64,000 nucleotides of DNA from Ctenosaura bakeri (GCA_948474755.1 CAOLHI010001022.1:744001-808000); one strand, 5' to 3'; shown: positions 46,215 through 57,369, counted from the first letter of the stretch. Notes: generated by a model not told the origin, from the letters alone. Program-made: numbers and translations.

Positions 46215-48697
46215 TAAGGAACAAGAGCAGGAGTGTCAGTCCTCAGAGAATGTGCAGGGGACCTTGGGAAATTCAGGGTATGGAATGGCCCTATCAATCA
46301 CTAGAGGAGACAGGAGGAGACTTCTTGCTGAGGGGAACAGAAGCAGTGCTTTGTGAACCTGGCAAGATGCCTTCTGTGTTTTCTCTCCCTGGAGCAAAAA
46401 TCCATGATGTAACAGAAAGGCTGACAAGACTCATCAATTGAAGGACATGGTCCAGGAATGGTGGAGGTGAACAACTGGTTCTACAGATGGTACTGCCAGG
46501 AATGGTTTGACTTGCACAATGGTCTGCACTTAAGCAAAGATGGACTTCTGGCACATGATAGGTTGCACTTCATAGCTGTTGGCAGGAACCTTTTTGCTAG
46601 GAGCCTCACAAACCTGATCAGGAGGGCTTTAAACTGAGACATGTGGAAGTCAGCAGTTCATTATTCTATGCTGAATATTCTCGGAGAACTGAGCAAATGG
46701 TACAAGAAGCCAACATGGGGAGGAAAAAAAACCTTAAATAAGCAGCTAGGGGAGATGACCCATGGTTTTTGATGCCTCTACACTAATGCACAGAGCATGA
46801 GAAAGAAAAAAAGAAAAAAGACTTGAATGTGGACTCATTTAACACAGCAAAGCTAATATGATATAACAGGCATCACTGAAACCTGCTTGGATGAGAGTCA
46901 TGACTGGAATGTAGCAACGGAGGGGTATCACCTAACTCAGAGAAATAGACCAAATAGGAAAGGAGGAGGGGTAGCACTATATGTCAAGGGCATTGACTTA
47001 AATCCTAGAAGCCAGGTTGAGATCATCTGGGTCAAAATTAATGGGGAGAGAAACAATAGTGATATTGTGGGGTCTACTGCAGATCCCAAACCAGACTGAG
47101 GACTTGGATGATGTGTTCCTGGAATAGTTGACTAAACATTCAGAAAGGACAGATGTAGTAGTACTGGGAGATTTCAACTATCCTGATACTTTTTGGAAGT
47201 CAGATTCTGCCAGGAATATAAGGTCCAACAAATTTCTCACTTGCTATGCAGAAAATTTCATTGTCCAGAAAGGTCCAGAAATGTTCACCCTAACCAACAA
47301 TGATGACTTTTTTAATGAGGCAGAAGTAGTAGGAGTGATCATGTTCTCATGGAGCTTGTTATGCAGTGGAAAAGGGAAACCAAGTATAGCCAGGCATACA
47401 TTCTAGACTTTAAGAAAGCTGAACTTAGAGAAATACTGAGTGGAATTCCTTGGCCAGGAATACTAAGCAAAAAGGGAGTTCATTATGAATGGGAGTTAAT
47501 TAAAAATGAGATATTGAAGGCACAGTTTCAAACAGTCTCGATAAGGAGGGAAAATGAGAGGTGTCTAAAGAAATTGGGTTGGATTTCTGAAGAGCTTTCA
47601 ACTGAGCTAAGATTTAAAAAGGGACACGTACAAGAAATGGAAAAAAGGGGAAAATCTCAAAAAGAGGAATTCAAACGAATAGCCTGAACTTGTATTGAGA
47701 AGGTCAGAAAGCTAAAGCACAGAATGAGCTCAGGATTGCTAGAGAGGCTTAAGACAATAAAACGGCTGTTTTGGTTACGTCTGTAGCAAAAGGAAGAATA
47801 AGGAAATGGAAGGGCTACTATGTAGGAAAGATGGTGAAAAGCCAACAGAAAGCAGAGAAAAGGTAGAACTACTCAACACCTTCTTTGCCTTGGTCTTCTC
47901 CCAAAATGAAAACGATGCTCAACCAGGGGAAAATGGAGCAGAGGATGTGATGGGGGTGTATAGCACAAAATAGGTAAGGAGATACTACAAGAATACCTGG
48001 CTACTCTACATGAATTCAAGTCTCCAGGGCCAGATGAACTGCATTCAAGGGAATTAGAACTGACAGAAGTAATCTCAGAACCATTGGCAATAGCCTTTGA
48101 GAAATCCTGGAGAACAGGAGAAGTCCCAGCAGACTGGAGAAGGACAAATGTTGTCCCTATCTTCAAAAAGGGGAAAAATAGATGATCCAAAAATTACCAC
48201 CCAGTCAGCCTGACATCAGTAATAGGAAATCATTAAATAGTCTGTAAGCACTTAGGAAAGAGCTGAACACTAAAGGTCAACATGGGTTTCTCAAAAACAG
48301 GTCATGCCAGACTAATCTTATCTCTCTTTTTTTTTTAGAGCTACAACTTGGTAGATGAAGAGAATGCTGTGGATGTAGCATATCTTGATTTCAGTAAGGC
48401 TTTTGACAAGGTCCCCCATGATACTATTGCAAACAAGCTAATAAAATGTGGGCAAGACAATGCTACTCTTAGATGGATCTGTATTTGGTTGATTAACCAA
48501 ACCTAACGGGTACTCACCAATGTCTTCTCTTCATCCTGGAGAGAGGTGACTAGTGGGGTGCCACAGGCTTCTATCTTGGGCCCAGTACTATTCAACATCT
48601 TTATAAATTATTTGGATGATGGAATAGACATCATGCTTATCAAATTTGCAGAGACACAAAATTAAGAGGGGTAGCTAATATCCCAGAAGACAGGATT
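46215..48697 (+). pseudogene. Decayed CR1 LINE (endonuclease and RT remnants)
   Basis: Older CR1 in plus orientation, extending further 5' than the intact copy: it includes the region before ORF2 (CCTGGAGCAAAAATCCATG near 46390). Endonuclease remnants lie at about 46865-47350 ([38 protein letters not shown]), a linker at 47349-47690, and polymerase remnants at about 48010-48665 ([30 protein letters not shown]). Several stops and frameshifts interrupt all parts. Similarity stops at about 48697, inside the polymerase domain after LIKFA, so the C-terminal third is missing here. It may be represented by the fragment at 51090. Confidence 0.88.
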
Positions 48698-49268
48698 GTT
48701 GTCTTGCTATCTTTTCCCTCTAGGTTTTCCTTGAGGCTGCCGAGAAATGTTGTAGTTTGCCATCCTTTTTTTCTCCTTGTCGTTTGAAGAGTATGGTACA
48801 GGCTCTCTAAACATGAGATCTAAACACGAGAGGACATTTTTACTATTTACAAGTAAACCTATTTCATATGGTTTTACAAAGAAGACAAAGCCTTCTTCAT
48901 TTCTTTGCTGAACCCTGTGTAATGGTGATGGGGGTGTAAGACTGGTTGTTGCTCACTTTCAGTTTGGGAATACTAATTGCTGTGCTCATGAGAAATACTA
49001 CTATCTCATACCATCCAACATTTCACAGATGAAAACCAAGACATATGTGGCCAGACTACATCACAGTCAAAAGAGAGTTGCTAGGTAACAAGGTAACAAA
49101 AGCTATTAATGAGAAAGAAGATACAAAACTATTATTCTAAGCAGAGAAATCCTGGAGTTTATGTACTACTTTCATGAAAGCCTGAAAAAAATATCCAAAT
49201 GAGCCTACTGAGAAGGGCAAAACTTCATACCCTTCTCTCTTTCCAGCTGAGTTAAGTGGGTGGCAATT
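48698..49268. other. No recognised gene or repeat
   Basis: Unclassified sequence following the break in the decayed CR1. Confidence 0.45.
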
Positions 49269-49272
49269 ATTA

Positions 49273-49498
49273 CAATGGGCCCTCAGTATCTGCTAGGGTT
49301 TGGTTCTGGGACCCCCTGTGTGGATATCAAAATCCGTGGATGCCCAAGTTCCATTATGTACAGTGGTGTAGTAAAATGGCACCACTTATATAAAATGGCA
49401 AAATCAAAGTTTGCTTTTTGAATTTTTTTGGAAATATTTTCAAGCCATGTTTGGTTGAATCCATGGATACAGAATCTGCAGATAGGGAGGGCTGACTG
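49273..49498 (-). mobile_element. Tigger/pogo-like non-autonomous DNA transposon
   Basis: 226 bp between TA dinucleotides (49271-49272 and 49499-49500), the target duplication of mariner/pogo elements. Ends CAATGGGCCCTCAGTATC and GATAGGGAGGGCTGACTG are imperfect inverted repeats. The interior (ATCCATGGATACAGAATCTG; TTTTGCCATTTTATATAAG in reverse) resembles Tigger-derived MITEs of amniotes. No transposase. Confidence 0.75.
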
Positions 49499-49504
49499 TA
49501 TTTC

Positions 49505-49574
49505 ACTTTGAACTCAGGTTGCAGGAATTGAAATAAGTGGAGGATGAAGGAGAAAACTAGGAAGAGGAAATTAA
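49505..49574 (-). repeat. Interspersed repeat X, minus copy, left part
   Basis: GAACTCAGGTTGCAGGAATTG, GAAATAAGTGGAGGATGAAGG parallels 26696-26760. Interrupted by the MITE at 49575 and resumed at 50138. Confidence 0.5.
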
Positions 49575-50134
49575 GGCCCTTTCCGCACACGGTTATTAAG
49601 GAGGGGCAATTCGTCTTGCCATGGAGGTCTTCTGCACCTTGGAGTGGACTAGGTTTGGTTTATTTACCTTTGTTAGGCATATAATTCTGACTAAATGTGC
49701 CCCCATGTGGTGGTAAAGCACGCTATTTGAAAACTGGAAGAAACTGGTTTTCCAATTTTCCAGATCGATCCAATTCGTACTTTCACAGTGGTGCAGACAT
49801 GTACATTCGTGCCAATGCGAATTGGTGGTCAGGGGAGGGGCCAGGGGGTAGTACGGACTTATGCATGTACGCATGTACGCACATATACAATGACATATTA
49901 AACCATGGCAAAAAAAAAAGGGCCAATTACAGCTGATGAGGCGGGGTGAGGGGAGTAGTGGGAGTGGCCACGGTGGAGGCAGTGTGGATTCATGAACTCA
50001 CACCTCTGAATCAGAGCGGAACATATGCAGTAGCTGTGCGGAAGGAAATGAGGGAAAGTCTGCCTTGCTTTGAGCTGAGAAAATCTGGTAAGAAACGGCA
50101 CGAACTGATTCACCAGCCTTGTGCGGAAAGGGCC
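49575..50134. mobile_element. MITE family C (560 bp)
   Basis: GGCCCTTTCCGCACACGG to CCTTGTGCGGAAAGGGCC, a near-perfect terminal inverted repeat of about 14 bp, with exact 3-bp duplication TAA (49572-49574 and 50135-50137). It shares GGAGGTCTTCTGCACC and TGGAGTGGACTAGG with the element at 54832. The interior has a GTACGCATGTACGCAC stretch. ORFs at 49596-50137 are on both strands and show no transposase motif. Confidence 0.88.
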
Positions 50135-50137
50135 TAA

Positions 50138-50220
50138 AACAGGACATTTTAAAAGCAGCAGAGAAAGCTGGACGGCAGATTAACTGGACCTTTTTCAGCT
50201 AATCTGGGACAACTGGAGAC
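50138..50220 (-). repeat. Interspersed repeat X, minus copy, right part
   Basis: ACAGGACATTTTAAAAGCAG, then AGAAAGCTGGACGGCAGATT corresponds to 26770-26820 and continues the repeat interrupted at 49574. Confidence 0.6.
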
Positions 50221-51085
50221 TATATTATTTGCATGCACACACATACACTGAACTGAAGCTGGCTTAAACTGGATGTGGAATGAACGAAAGGAAGACATCT
50301 CTGAATGTGCGCTTGATAGATGCTCACATTCTCAGATATAAATCAGAGTAGCATTTTCTAAAGTGACGTAAACAGTGCTGACATGCATACCTTAGTTGTG
50401 GTTTGTATTGATTGTGTAACTGGCACTCCTGAAATATTTACTACTTTGAACATAATCAGAATTCATATTACTCAATAGTGAATATTTAATCCTTGAGTGC
50501 TATACTGAATTCATGGTGAGATCAGTGATTTCGTTTATACCTACAGGCCTTTACTAGTCATGTAAAAATGACATGTCTTGTAACAGCAGGAAGGGAACAA
50601 TATAAATATCCAGGAGCTTAGCTATGGTAACATCTCTCTGCCTTTGGCATGGCTCATAAAGAAGGATGTGAGCCAGCTCTTTTACCAGCCCCCCCCCAAA
50701 GCCCTGTTCATGATTTATTCCTATCGCTTTCCTTATACTTGTCACAAGGGCTGTGTCATTTTCATTTCTTGTTGCTGTCTTTGTCAGCAAAATGAGGTGT
50801 TACAAAATCTTTGGTCTCTTCCCCTTAAGCATTCTCTTAGATCCAAAGCATGGGGCACATCTAATGGAGACAAGAAGGTTACAGAAGAAATATGATTACG
50901 CTGAATAGTTATCTCAGAAGTTCTCAATAGTCATGTATGTGTTTTAGAATGTTCAGTTCTCAGGGCCAGCTCCACCATGAGGCTGAGTAGGGCATTTGTC
51001 TTGGGTAGCGGATTTTGGGTATCAGAAAAGAATATCAATTTGTTAGCTATCTGATTGGGAGTGTGTGTATTTTTTTATTTAGTTT
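50221..51085. other. No recognised gene or repeat
   Basis: Unclassified sequence. Confidence 0.45.
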
Positions 51086-51089
51086 TTTT

Positions 51090-51465
51090 TTTTTGGAATA
51101 ACCAAGATGATAACAGTTCTGGAAACCATGCCCTATGAGGAATGGCTTAGGGAGCTGGATATATTTTATTTGGAGACAAAAAGACTGAGATGTGACATGA
51201 CAGCCATCTTTAAATATCTGAAGGGATGTGTCATGCAGAAGATGATGGAAGCTTGTTTTCTGCCACCCCAGAGACTAAAACATGGATCAACAGAGTAAAA
51301 TTACAAGAAAAGAGATACCACCTAAAGATTAGGACATCTTGCCTGTGACAGCTGTTCAACATTGGAATGGACTGCCTCTGAAGGTGATAGAATCTCTTTC
51401 TTTTGAGCCCTTTAAACAGAATTGGGATGGCCATATTTTAGGAGTGCTCTGTCTAGAATTTTCTG
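51090..51465 (+). pseudogene. CR1 ORF2 C-terminal fragment
   Basis: Translates to ETMPYEEWLRELDIFYLETK, then RLRCDMTAIFKYLKGCVMQK, the C-terminal CR1 block that in the intact copy reads [21 protein letters not shown] stop (TAA at 51297) and a frameshift follow, then HWNGLPLKVIESLSFEPFKQ and NWDGH in another frame. Same strand as the decayed CR1 ending at 48697. About 0.4 kb of CR1 between them is missing and 2.4 kb of other DNA intervenes. Confidence 0.8.
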
Positions 51466-51469
51466 CCCC

Positions 51470-52717
51470 AGGTGCCAAGAGAACTTGGCTGACCTTATGC
51501 ACTCTGGCCTTGACTCAGAGAAAGGGAATACCATTTGCTGCTTCTCCCCACACAGATCAAGCCCTGTTATAAAACCTCTAGAGAATGTTACTTATCATGA
51601 TGTTATGGAGAAACCTGCCCTGTGGGAGCACATTCATCTTCTAAATAATATCTAAATGGATTAATGGGAGAAATTCAAATTAATTGGCCAATTTGCTGCA
51701 CAAAGCAATGGTACAGATCTATTCTACACGCACAGAATTCAAGGAAGCAAAGCATGGCAGCCTCTGCCCCTCTTCCATTGCCAGTTTAATCTCCATCTTC
51801 TTCTATGTCCTCTACCATCTTGGTCTTTGCCAAAAACCATCTGATTCAAACAGAGACAAATTGTAGCCAAATTCATAATACAATTGTGTACAGCACAGTT
51901 TATTCTGAAGGGCAAACTTCTTTTGCTCTTAATACTCTGGATCATTTGGTTTATTTATTCATTTAATTTTTTTTTTTTCTCCATCTTTCTTCCAATATGA
52001 CATTCTATCAAACTCTGTCTAAGAACATTTGGTATTTGTATGTGCAGTGTATGTAGGAAGAATTCCTTTGGGAGTTCCTAAAATTAGCCCCTAAAATTAG
52101 TTTCTACAAACACAAGTCTCCTCAGGCAGCCATTATAAAGATTGCACTCCAGTGTCTCTAGCTGAGAATAGCAGGAAATGACCTCAGAGAAGGAAAAAAG
52201 GAAGTAAAATCTAAGCATGACAATGTACGTATAAATAGTGGAAAAGACAATGAAGAAAACATTGGGGGATATCTATCCACCCATTCAACTTTCATTGGTC
52301 CAGGGGCTAGAAAATGCCAGAGGTCAGATTCTTATCCTCTGACACCCCACTGCTTCCTTCAAAGCCACATGCCCTATTATTCCACATGAAACACTGCAGA
52401 CCTGTTATCCTGAGCTAGGTGAAAACATTCAGGGATATGGATTTGGAGGAGAGGTGGGAGGGGGCTGGTAAAAGGAATGGTTTGCTGGTTAGAAAGGAAG
52501 CTAAATTTGGCAGGCTGTTTTTTGGCCAGAGATTTCCCATCCATTCTGTAGACCCTTGTCTTCAGGGGTAGAATGTATTAAGATGTCATCAAAGGATGGA
52601 TAAAGGAATTCTCTCTGTGGTCAAAACTATGCTACCCAAACCCACTAGAATCTCCTTTCATGATTTTGGAGCTGATAAAATGGAGCAAGAGAGAGGAAGA
52701 ATAAATGGAATGTGGCA
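51470..52717. other. No recognised gene or repeat
   Basis: Unclassified sequence. ORFs at 51684-51945 overlap on opposite strands and lack motifs. Confidence 0.45.
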
Positions 52718-52721
52718 ACAC

Positions 52722-53787
52722 TGTTACCCTAAAAAATGAGAGACCTTGAGGTCCATGAGCAGTGCCAGTGTCTCCTTAGAAATTTAGGGAATTATAGCTC
52801 AATGAAGGCTTGTGAGAGGGGGGTAATGGTAGGATTTTTTTCAGCTATGTATACCAGTACTAATTGTAGAGATGACTCCAGTAAAAAGTTAAAAGGAGAG
52901 TTTTACTGGAAATTAATAAACACACATAAGAAATCAAACAATCTCAGGGCTATTGAAAGAAATGTGAGAAAGGTTGGACAGAAAGGGATTTTGGGTATAA
53001 AGGGTGATATTTACCAATCCTGGAGCAGAAGGTTGAAGAGGAGTGGATCAAACACTAGTTTGAGCCCAAACGCTGGGGCCATTTCCGCACTACACTCTTA
53101 TAGTGCAATTATTCCACTTTCAACATCCTATGGAATCCTGGGGTTTGCAGTTTTGGGAGGGGCCAGGTGGCCCCTCCCAAAACTGCAAACCTCAGCATTC
53201 CATAGGATGTTGAAAGTGGAATAATCGCACGATAAGAGTGTAGTGTGGAAATGGCCTGGGATGTAGTGTGATGCTCAAGGTGCTAGGAAAATACCTGTGC
53301 TGGAGTTCAGGTTTTTATACTCTGTTTTCCACCCTGAAGGGGCAAATGTTAATTGCTCTCTGGAAGAAAAAAGAAAAGGGGTCCAGAACAGGCTGATTGT
53401 CTTACTTTGGGTGATAAAACATCGATGGGAGTCCTGACAGCCTCTTAATGCCTTGATTGGGTAAGGTGAAAGGGGAAAGTCTCTGTAGGAAATGTGCACA
53501 GCAGGGGTGCTTGTCTGTTGTACCTGGGCAGTTTCCTTTACTATTGTATTTGGATGTCAGGTCATTGAAAGGATTATTAAAAGCCCATTAACACCAAGCT
53601 TTTCTGCCTAATTCTTCTTGACTTATTACCTGGCCATGCTGAGGTCACTCTGACCTAGCCCAGGCTTAGATCCAGTGTCCTGCTTACTGCCTGTTTCCCA
53701 GACATAAGTGTCCAGTTTTTATATGAAAATGATATTTCTTGCCAATTTTGCTATCCCACAAGATGGGGTGTGCAAAGGGTGCTAACA
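52722..53787 (-). mobile_element. Solo LTR, family 2, copy 2, with nested MITE
   Basis: 1,066 bp including a 180-bp MITE, so about 880 bp of LTR. Minus orientation, plus strand TGTTACCCTAAAAAATGAG to GGGTGCTAACA. Flanking tetramers ACAC and GCAC differ by one base (old 4-bp duplication). Shares TTACCTGGCCATGCTGAGGTC and the following region with the LTR at 33681. The plus-strand 162-codon ORF running through LTR and MITE is incidental. Confidence 0.75.
53077..53256. mobile_element. MITE family A, copy 6, nested in an LTR
   Basis: 180 bp, GGCCATTTCCGCACTACACT to AGTGTAGTGTGGAAATGGCC, exact 3-bp duplication TGG (53074-53076 and 53257-53259). Highly palindromic to its centre (GCAGTTTTGGGAGGGGCC then its inverse), leaving only a few unpaired bases. 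It lies inside the family 2 LTR and is therefore younger than it. Confidence 0.93.
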
Positions 53788-53791
53788 GCAC

Positions 53792-54828
53792 CTTTACAAC
53801 TAACTGGTTTTTATTTTAGCACAAGCTTTCATGGATATAAACCCAATTCTTAGATGCAGTACAGAGTTATATTATAGCCTCTGGTATGAAGCATGTTTAT
53901 ACAGCTGTGGGAGTGGAACAGAATGTAATAGGAACCAGAAAGATGCAAATCATGTCCTTTGCCCTAAATTTTTAAAGGGCTGGGCAAAGTGATACAGGCC
54001 TTTATGAACTTTACAATGGTCAATTAGTGTTGATGTGTGAAAGCAATACATCTACTTAACAAAAGTCAGTTTTCCTGAGTTCAAAACTCTCTGAGAAAAT
54101 CAGTTATATATGCAGTAGCAAGGACTCTTAGATTAATATATGTACTGTATCTTGAAGCCAATGTCTTTGTTCATGTCTCTGCTAATGGATTGGAATTTGT
54201 GAATAGAATTCAAATCAGGTGTGTCTCTTTCTAGTTTTCCTTTGTATTTTCCTTTGTAATTTGGGGCTGATGTGAGTCTAAAAAAACATAAAAGGTTCAT
54301 ACCTTTATGTAAGGTACAGGTGAGAAATAAATAAGTAAATTAAATTCTTGCCCACATGTTGTTTAATAGCACAACAGCTCACCTCAGCTGAGCCCTATTG
54401 GGATCAGCACCTGTTGCCTCTTCCAGTCTAACTGCATATTTCTATAGCTTTATGAAGTTACATGCTGATGTTTTACCCTTCAAATCTCTTTCAAATTGGT
54501 GGTGGGTTGAATGAAATCATGTTTGTGGCTACTTCAGCTCCACTGGAATATTTCCCTTGGTCTCCAATGATTCCCACATTTAAGTCAGTCTCAATTTAGA
54601 TCACAAGTTGAAGAATGCAAATCATAAATCATACTTTGCCTGTGGGGTGGCTGGATTGGAGGTTAGAGTTTGATAACCTTTTCAGCAGCCCAGATTTGCT
54701 GAAGATGAAGTGGGGAAGCTCTGCAAATTCCATCTTTCCAGTATTCCCAAGAAGCAGTGTTGATTACCACTAAGGAAGGCAGAGCTGGCCCCTTACAACA
54801 CTTTACTAAAACATAGCAGTCTCCTGAC
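53792..54828. other. No recognised gene or repeat
   Basis: Unclassified AT-rich sequence. Confidence 0.45.
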
Positions 54829-54831
54829 TCT

Positions 54832-55299
54832 GGCCCTTTCTGCACCGGCCTATTAAAACGATGCAGAGCGACCTCCAACGGAGGTCTTCTGCACCGTGGA
54901 GTGGACTAGGGTGGACGACTTTTTGTAGTTCCACACCTCAGTCCGCTCCGCAGCGACCAGAACTGGTCAAGCAGCGTGCTTTTTAAAAACCTCTTTTAAG
55001 AGGTTTTTTAAAAAAGTACAGAGCATGCGACCCCGTGTTGTTCTGTCACTGCACTCTGGTGCAGATTTGCAGGCGCACACTAGCGCGTGCCTGCAGATCT
55101 GCTGGGGCGGGCTATAGGCTGGCGAGCTTCTCCAGTTGATGGAGAGCCTCCACCAACCAGAAGCTGCCATTTTGGACTCCGGAGCAGTGCGGAGCAATGA
55201 GCTCGCACTGCTCCTCATCCTGATGGACTCACCCGGACCCACCAAAAAGCCAGTGAGTAGCGGCAGGGAGTGTTTCCCTCGCCGCGTGAGGAAAGGGCC
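54832..55299. mobile_element. MITE family C-like (468 bp, GC-rich part)
   Basis: GGCCCTTTCTGCACCGGCC to CGCGTGAGGAAAGGGCC, exact 3-bp duplication TCT (54829-54831 and 55300-55302). GGAGGTCTTCTGCACCGTGG and AGTGGACTAGG relate it to the element at 49575. An internal hairpin, AAAAACCTCTTTT / AAGAGGTTTTT, lies at about 54983-55012. The ORFs inside carry no recognisable domain. Confidence 0.88.
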
Positions 55300-55477
55300 T
55301 CTGTTGGCTTACATCTAGAGTCCTTCATAGTCCTGCTTTTTTCCCTCTGTCACCTGCTAAATCCAAAGTAGCAGAGAAATGAAGATGGTTCTCCTCCTGT
55401 CTCACTGCAGCTTTCCCCTAAGAAAATACACCTTAATTTTGTTGCTACTACCATCTCTTCTGTACTATTTAAAATAA

Positions 55478-55580
55478 ATGTATGTATTTATTTATTTATC
55501 CATAAATGTGTTGTGTGCTTTCAAATTGCTTCCAACTTATGGTGACCCTAACGCAAATCTATCATGGGGTTGTCTGGGGT
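55478..55580 (-). repeat. (TTTA)n plus tRNA-SINE fragment
   Basis: A short (TTTA)n tract at about 55483-55500 precedes GTTGTGTGCTTTCAAATTGC, TTCCAACTTATGGTGACCC, the inverted 3' end of the tRNA-derived SINE family seen at 45244. Confidence 0.6.
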
Positions 55581-55584
55581 ACAT

Positions 55585-55750
55585 ACCATATTTGCTGGTG
55601 TATAAGACACACCAGCATATAAGATGCACCCCATTTATATGCTGGCAAATACTATTTGTTGGTGTGTAAGATACACCAACATATAAGACACACCTGATTT
55701 TCAAACAGTATTGTTCAGGGAAAAAAAGTGAGTCTTATACACCAGCAAAT
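55585..55750. mobile_element. Hairpin DNA element with 'TGTATAAGAC' arms
   Basis: Ends ATTTGCTGGTGTATAAGAC and GTCTTATACACCAGCAAAT are perfect inverted repeats of 19 bp. Internal partial copies of the same motif (CACCAGCATATAAGATGCACC, CACCAACATATAAGACACACC) make it a clustered set of related repeats. It resembles the widespread vertebrate short element with ATAAGAC ends. Target duplication is ambiguous (ATA or ATAC). Confidence 0.65.
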
Positions 55751-55784
55751 AGGATACAAAAATTTTAATTAGACACCTTTCCAA

Positions 55785-56110
55785 GGCAAGTCCACACTAG
55801 GCAACAAACAAAATACAAGTATTAAAACAAACATAAAGTAAGATAAGATTATAATAAAATGTCGTACTGGAAATTTTAAAATATAAGTGTTAAAATATAA
55901 TTCAGCAGGACATTCCAAACTTTCCAGGATTGAACCACAGTGATAAAAAAGCGATATGACCAATAAAACATATAATTTAAAAACCAATTTAAAAAGGCAG
56001 TTTTTCAAAGCTTTGTTTTTTTTTAGAACTGCAAATGAACTGGAGACAGAATACCATAATCTGGGGGCATGGGATCAGTGCTGAAAAGGCCTCACTTCTA
56101 AAAAGGCTTC
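55785..56110 (-). mobile_element. L2-type LINE 3' UTR fragment (decayed)
   Basis: AT-rich repeats of TTAAAATATAA type followed by AGACAGAATACCATAATCTG and GCTGAAAAGGCCTC, which parallel the end of L2 copies near 35340-35380 in inverse. No open frame. Tentative. Confidence 0.35.
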
Positions 56111-56348
56111 ATAGACTGCCTGTCAATCTATCTTAAAGGCAGATATATGAGTTACAACATTTGTTTGCACACAGTTTGGAAAAACACATATTTTTAAACC
56201 TTAGAATGTCTGAGCCAAAATGGCTACTGGCCATAGTAGCTGAGAAAGTCTTGGAGGTATAGTCCAAAAGAGTAACTTTTCTAAGTTCTGCAGATGTTTT
56301 GGACTGTAATGTGATTGTTGGGTAATGTGATTGTTGGCTTGAAAGTAG

Positions 56349-56722
56349 TGTTAGCTCACATTCTCCAAAGAGCCACAGCCTGGGGCTTCAGAAACAGACA
56401 AAAGGGCTGAACATTTCTTGCTTAAGGAATTCACAATTTATTTGCGGATAACAGAGTAACAGACGTGCACACATAGGTGCCTGCAAAGGAGAGACAAGAC
56501 TTCCTTTGTCTTGCAGATAGTTATAGGAAAACAAAAACTTTCTTATTAGTACCTGACCAATCCTTGGACAGGACCCTGAATTTTACCTTATATGGGGTCT
56601 GGAATGCTGACTCAGCCAGGGGAGGGGGATGACCTGGGGATGACAGCATCCACTGTCTACATGACCTGTCCACTTCAACGAAATGGCTGAAAGCTGCCAT
56701 TTTATGACTCTTGCTCTCAACA
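56349..56722 (-). mobile_element. Short solo LTR (family 4)
   Basis: 374 bp, plus strand TGTTAGCTCACATTCTCC to TGCTCTCAACA, minus orientation. Flanks GTAG (56345-56348) and GTTG (56723-56726) differ by one base. In minus sense CATATAAGG (TATA-like) precedes the AATAAA of the plus-strand TTTATT near 56437, in the correct order for an LTR. Confidence 0.6.
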
Positions 56723-56845
56723 GTTGTAGTCCAAAACATCTAGGGCAGGTTGGGGAAAGTGTGGTCCATGGGTCACATGTAGACTCCAGGGCTGTTTTTG
56801 TGGTCTCCAGGGATCACAAATTATAGATATATATACAGAGCATAT

Positions 56846-56916
56846 ATAATATAATATAATATAATATAATATAATATAATATAATATAATATAATATAAT
56901 AAATATAATATAATAT
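56846..56916. repeat. (ATAAT)n microsatellite
   Basis: Pentameric ATAAT/TATAA tract of about 14 units, slightly interrupted near its right end. It is the left flank of the LTR at 56917. Confidence 0.9.
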
Positions 56917-57365
56917 TGTCACCTTCTACACCCTTAAGAGGGACAGCTTTTCCTGAGAAACAGGCAAATGACCAGACATTTCTTAGTTCAAAGGCTAGAG
57001 GCCAGATTTATTGAGTACAAAAGTATAGGTGCCGGAGGTTCGGGACAAAGGCCAGAGGCTTGGCAAGGCCTTTTTATTCAGGTAAACAGCATACACGCCC
57101 ACTGTGGCATTTATCCTCCAATCACAGACCACCCGCCCCGTATTAGGTAATGTCCAGAAACTTCCATCCATATAAGGAAATGTCCAGAGGGGCAGGTAAT
57201 AAGAGGTTTCCTCCAATCACAAGCTACCTTCCAAATAAGGCAATGTCCAGGGAGGGATGCTTCAGGTGAGGTAGAGTCATGAGTCAGCAGACAGGAGGGG
57301 CTAGAACTCCTGTGTAGGTGACTACCTCCTAGCTTGTAATTGAGGTTGCCTTTTCTTCACTCACA
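56917..57365 (-). mobile_element. Short solo LTR (family 5)
   Basis: 449 bp, plus strand TGTCACCTTCTACACCC to CTTCACTCACA, minus orientation. Matching ATAT lies on both sides (56913-56916 and 57366-57369); the left ATAT is part of the microsatellite, so it is weaker evidence. An AATAAA (plus-strand TTTATT near 57007) is in sense position. Two copies of AAGGAAATGTCCAGAGG / AAGGCAATGTCCAGGGA suggest enhancer-like internal repeats. Confidence 0.7.
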
Positions 57366-57369
57366 ATAT

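Noticed and set aside
52736..53224. A 162-codon ORF as a possible gene
   Set aside because: It runs across the boundary of an LTR and a nested MITE and has no recognisable domain.
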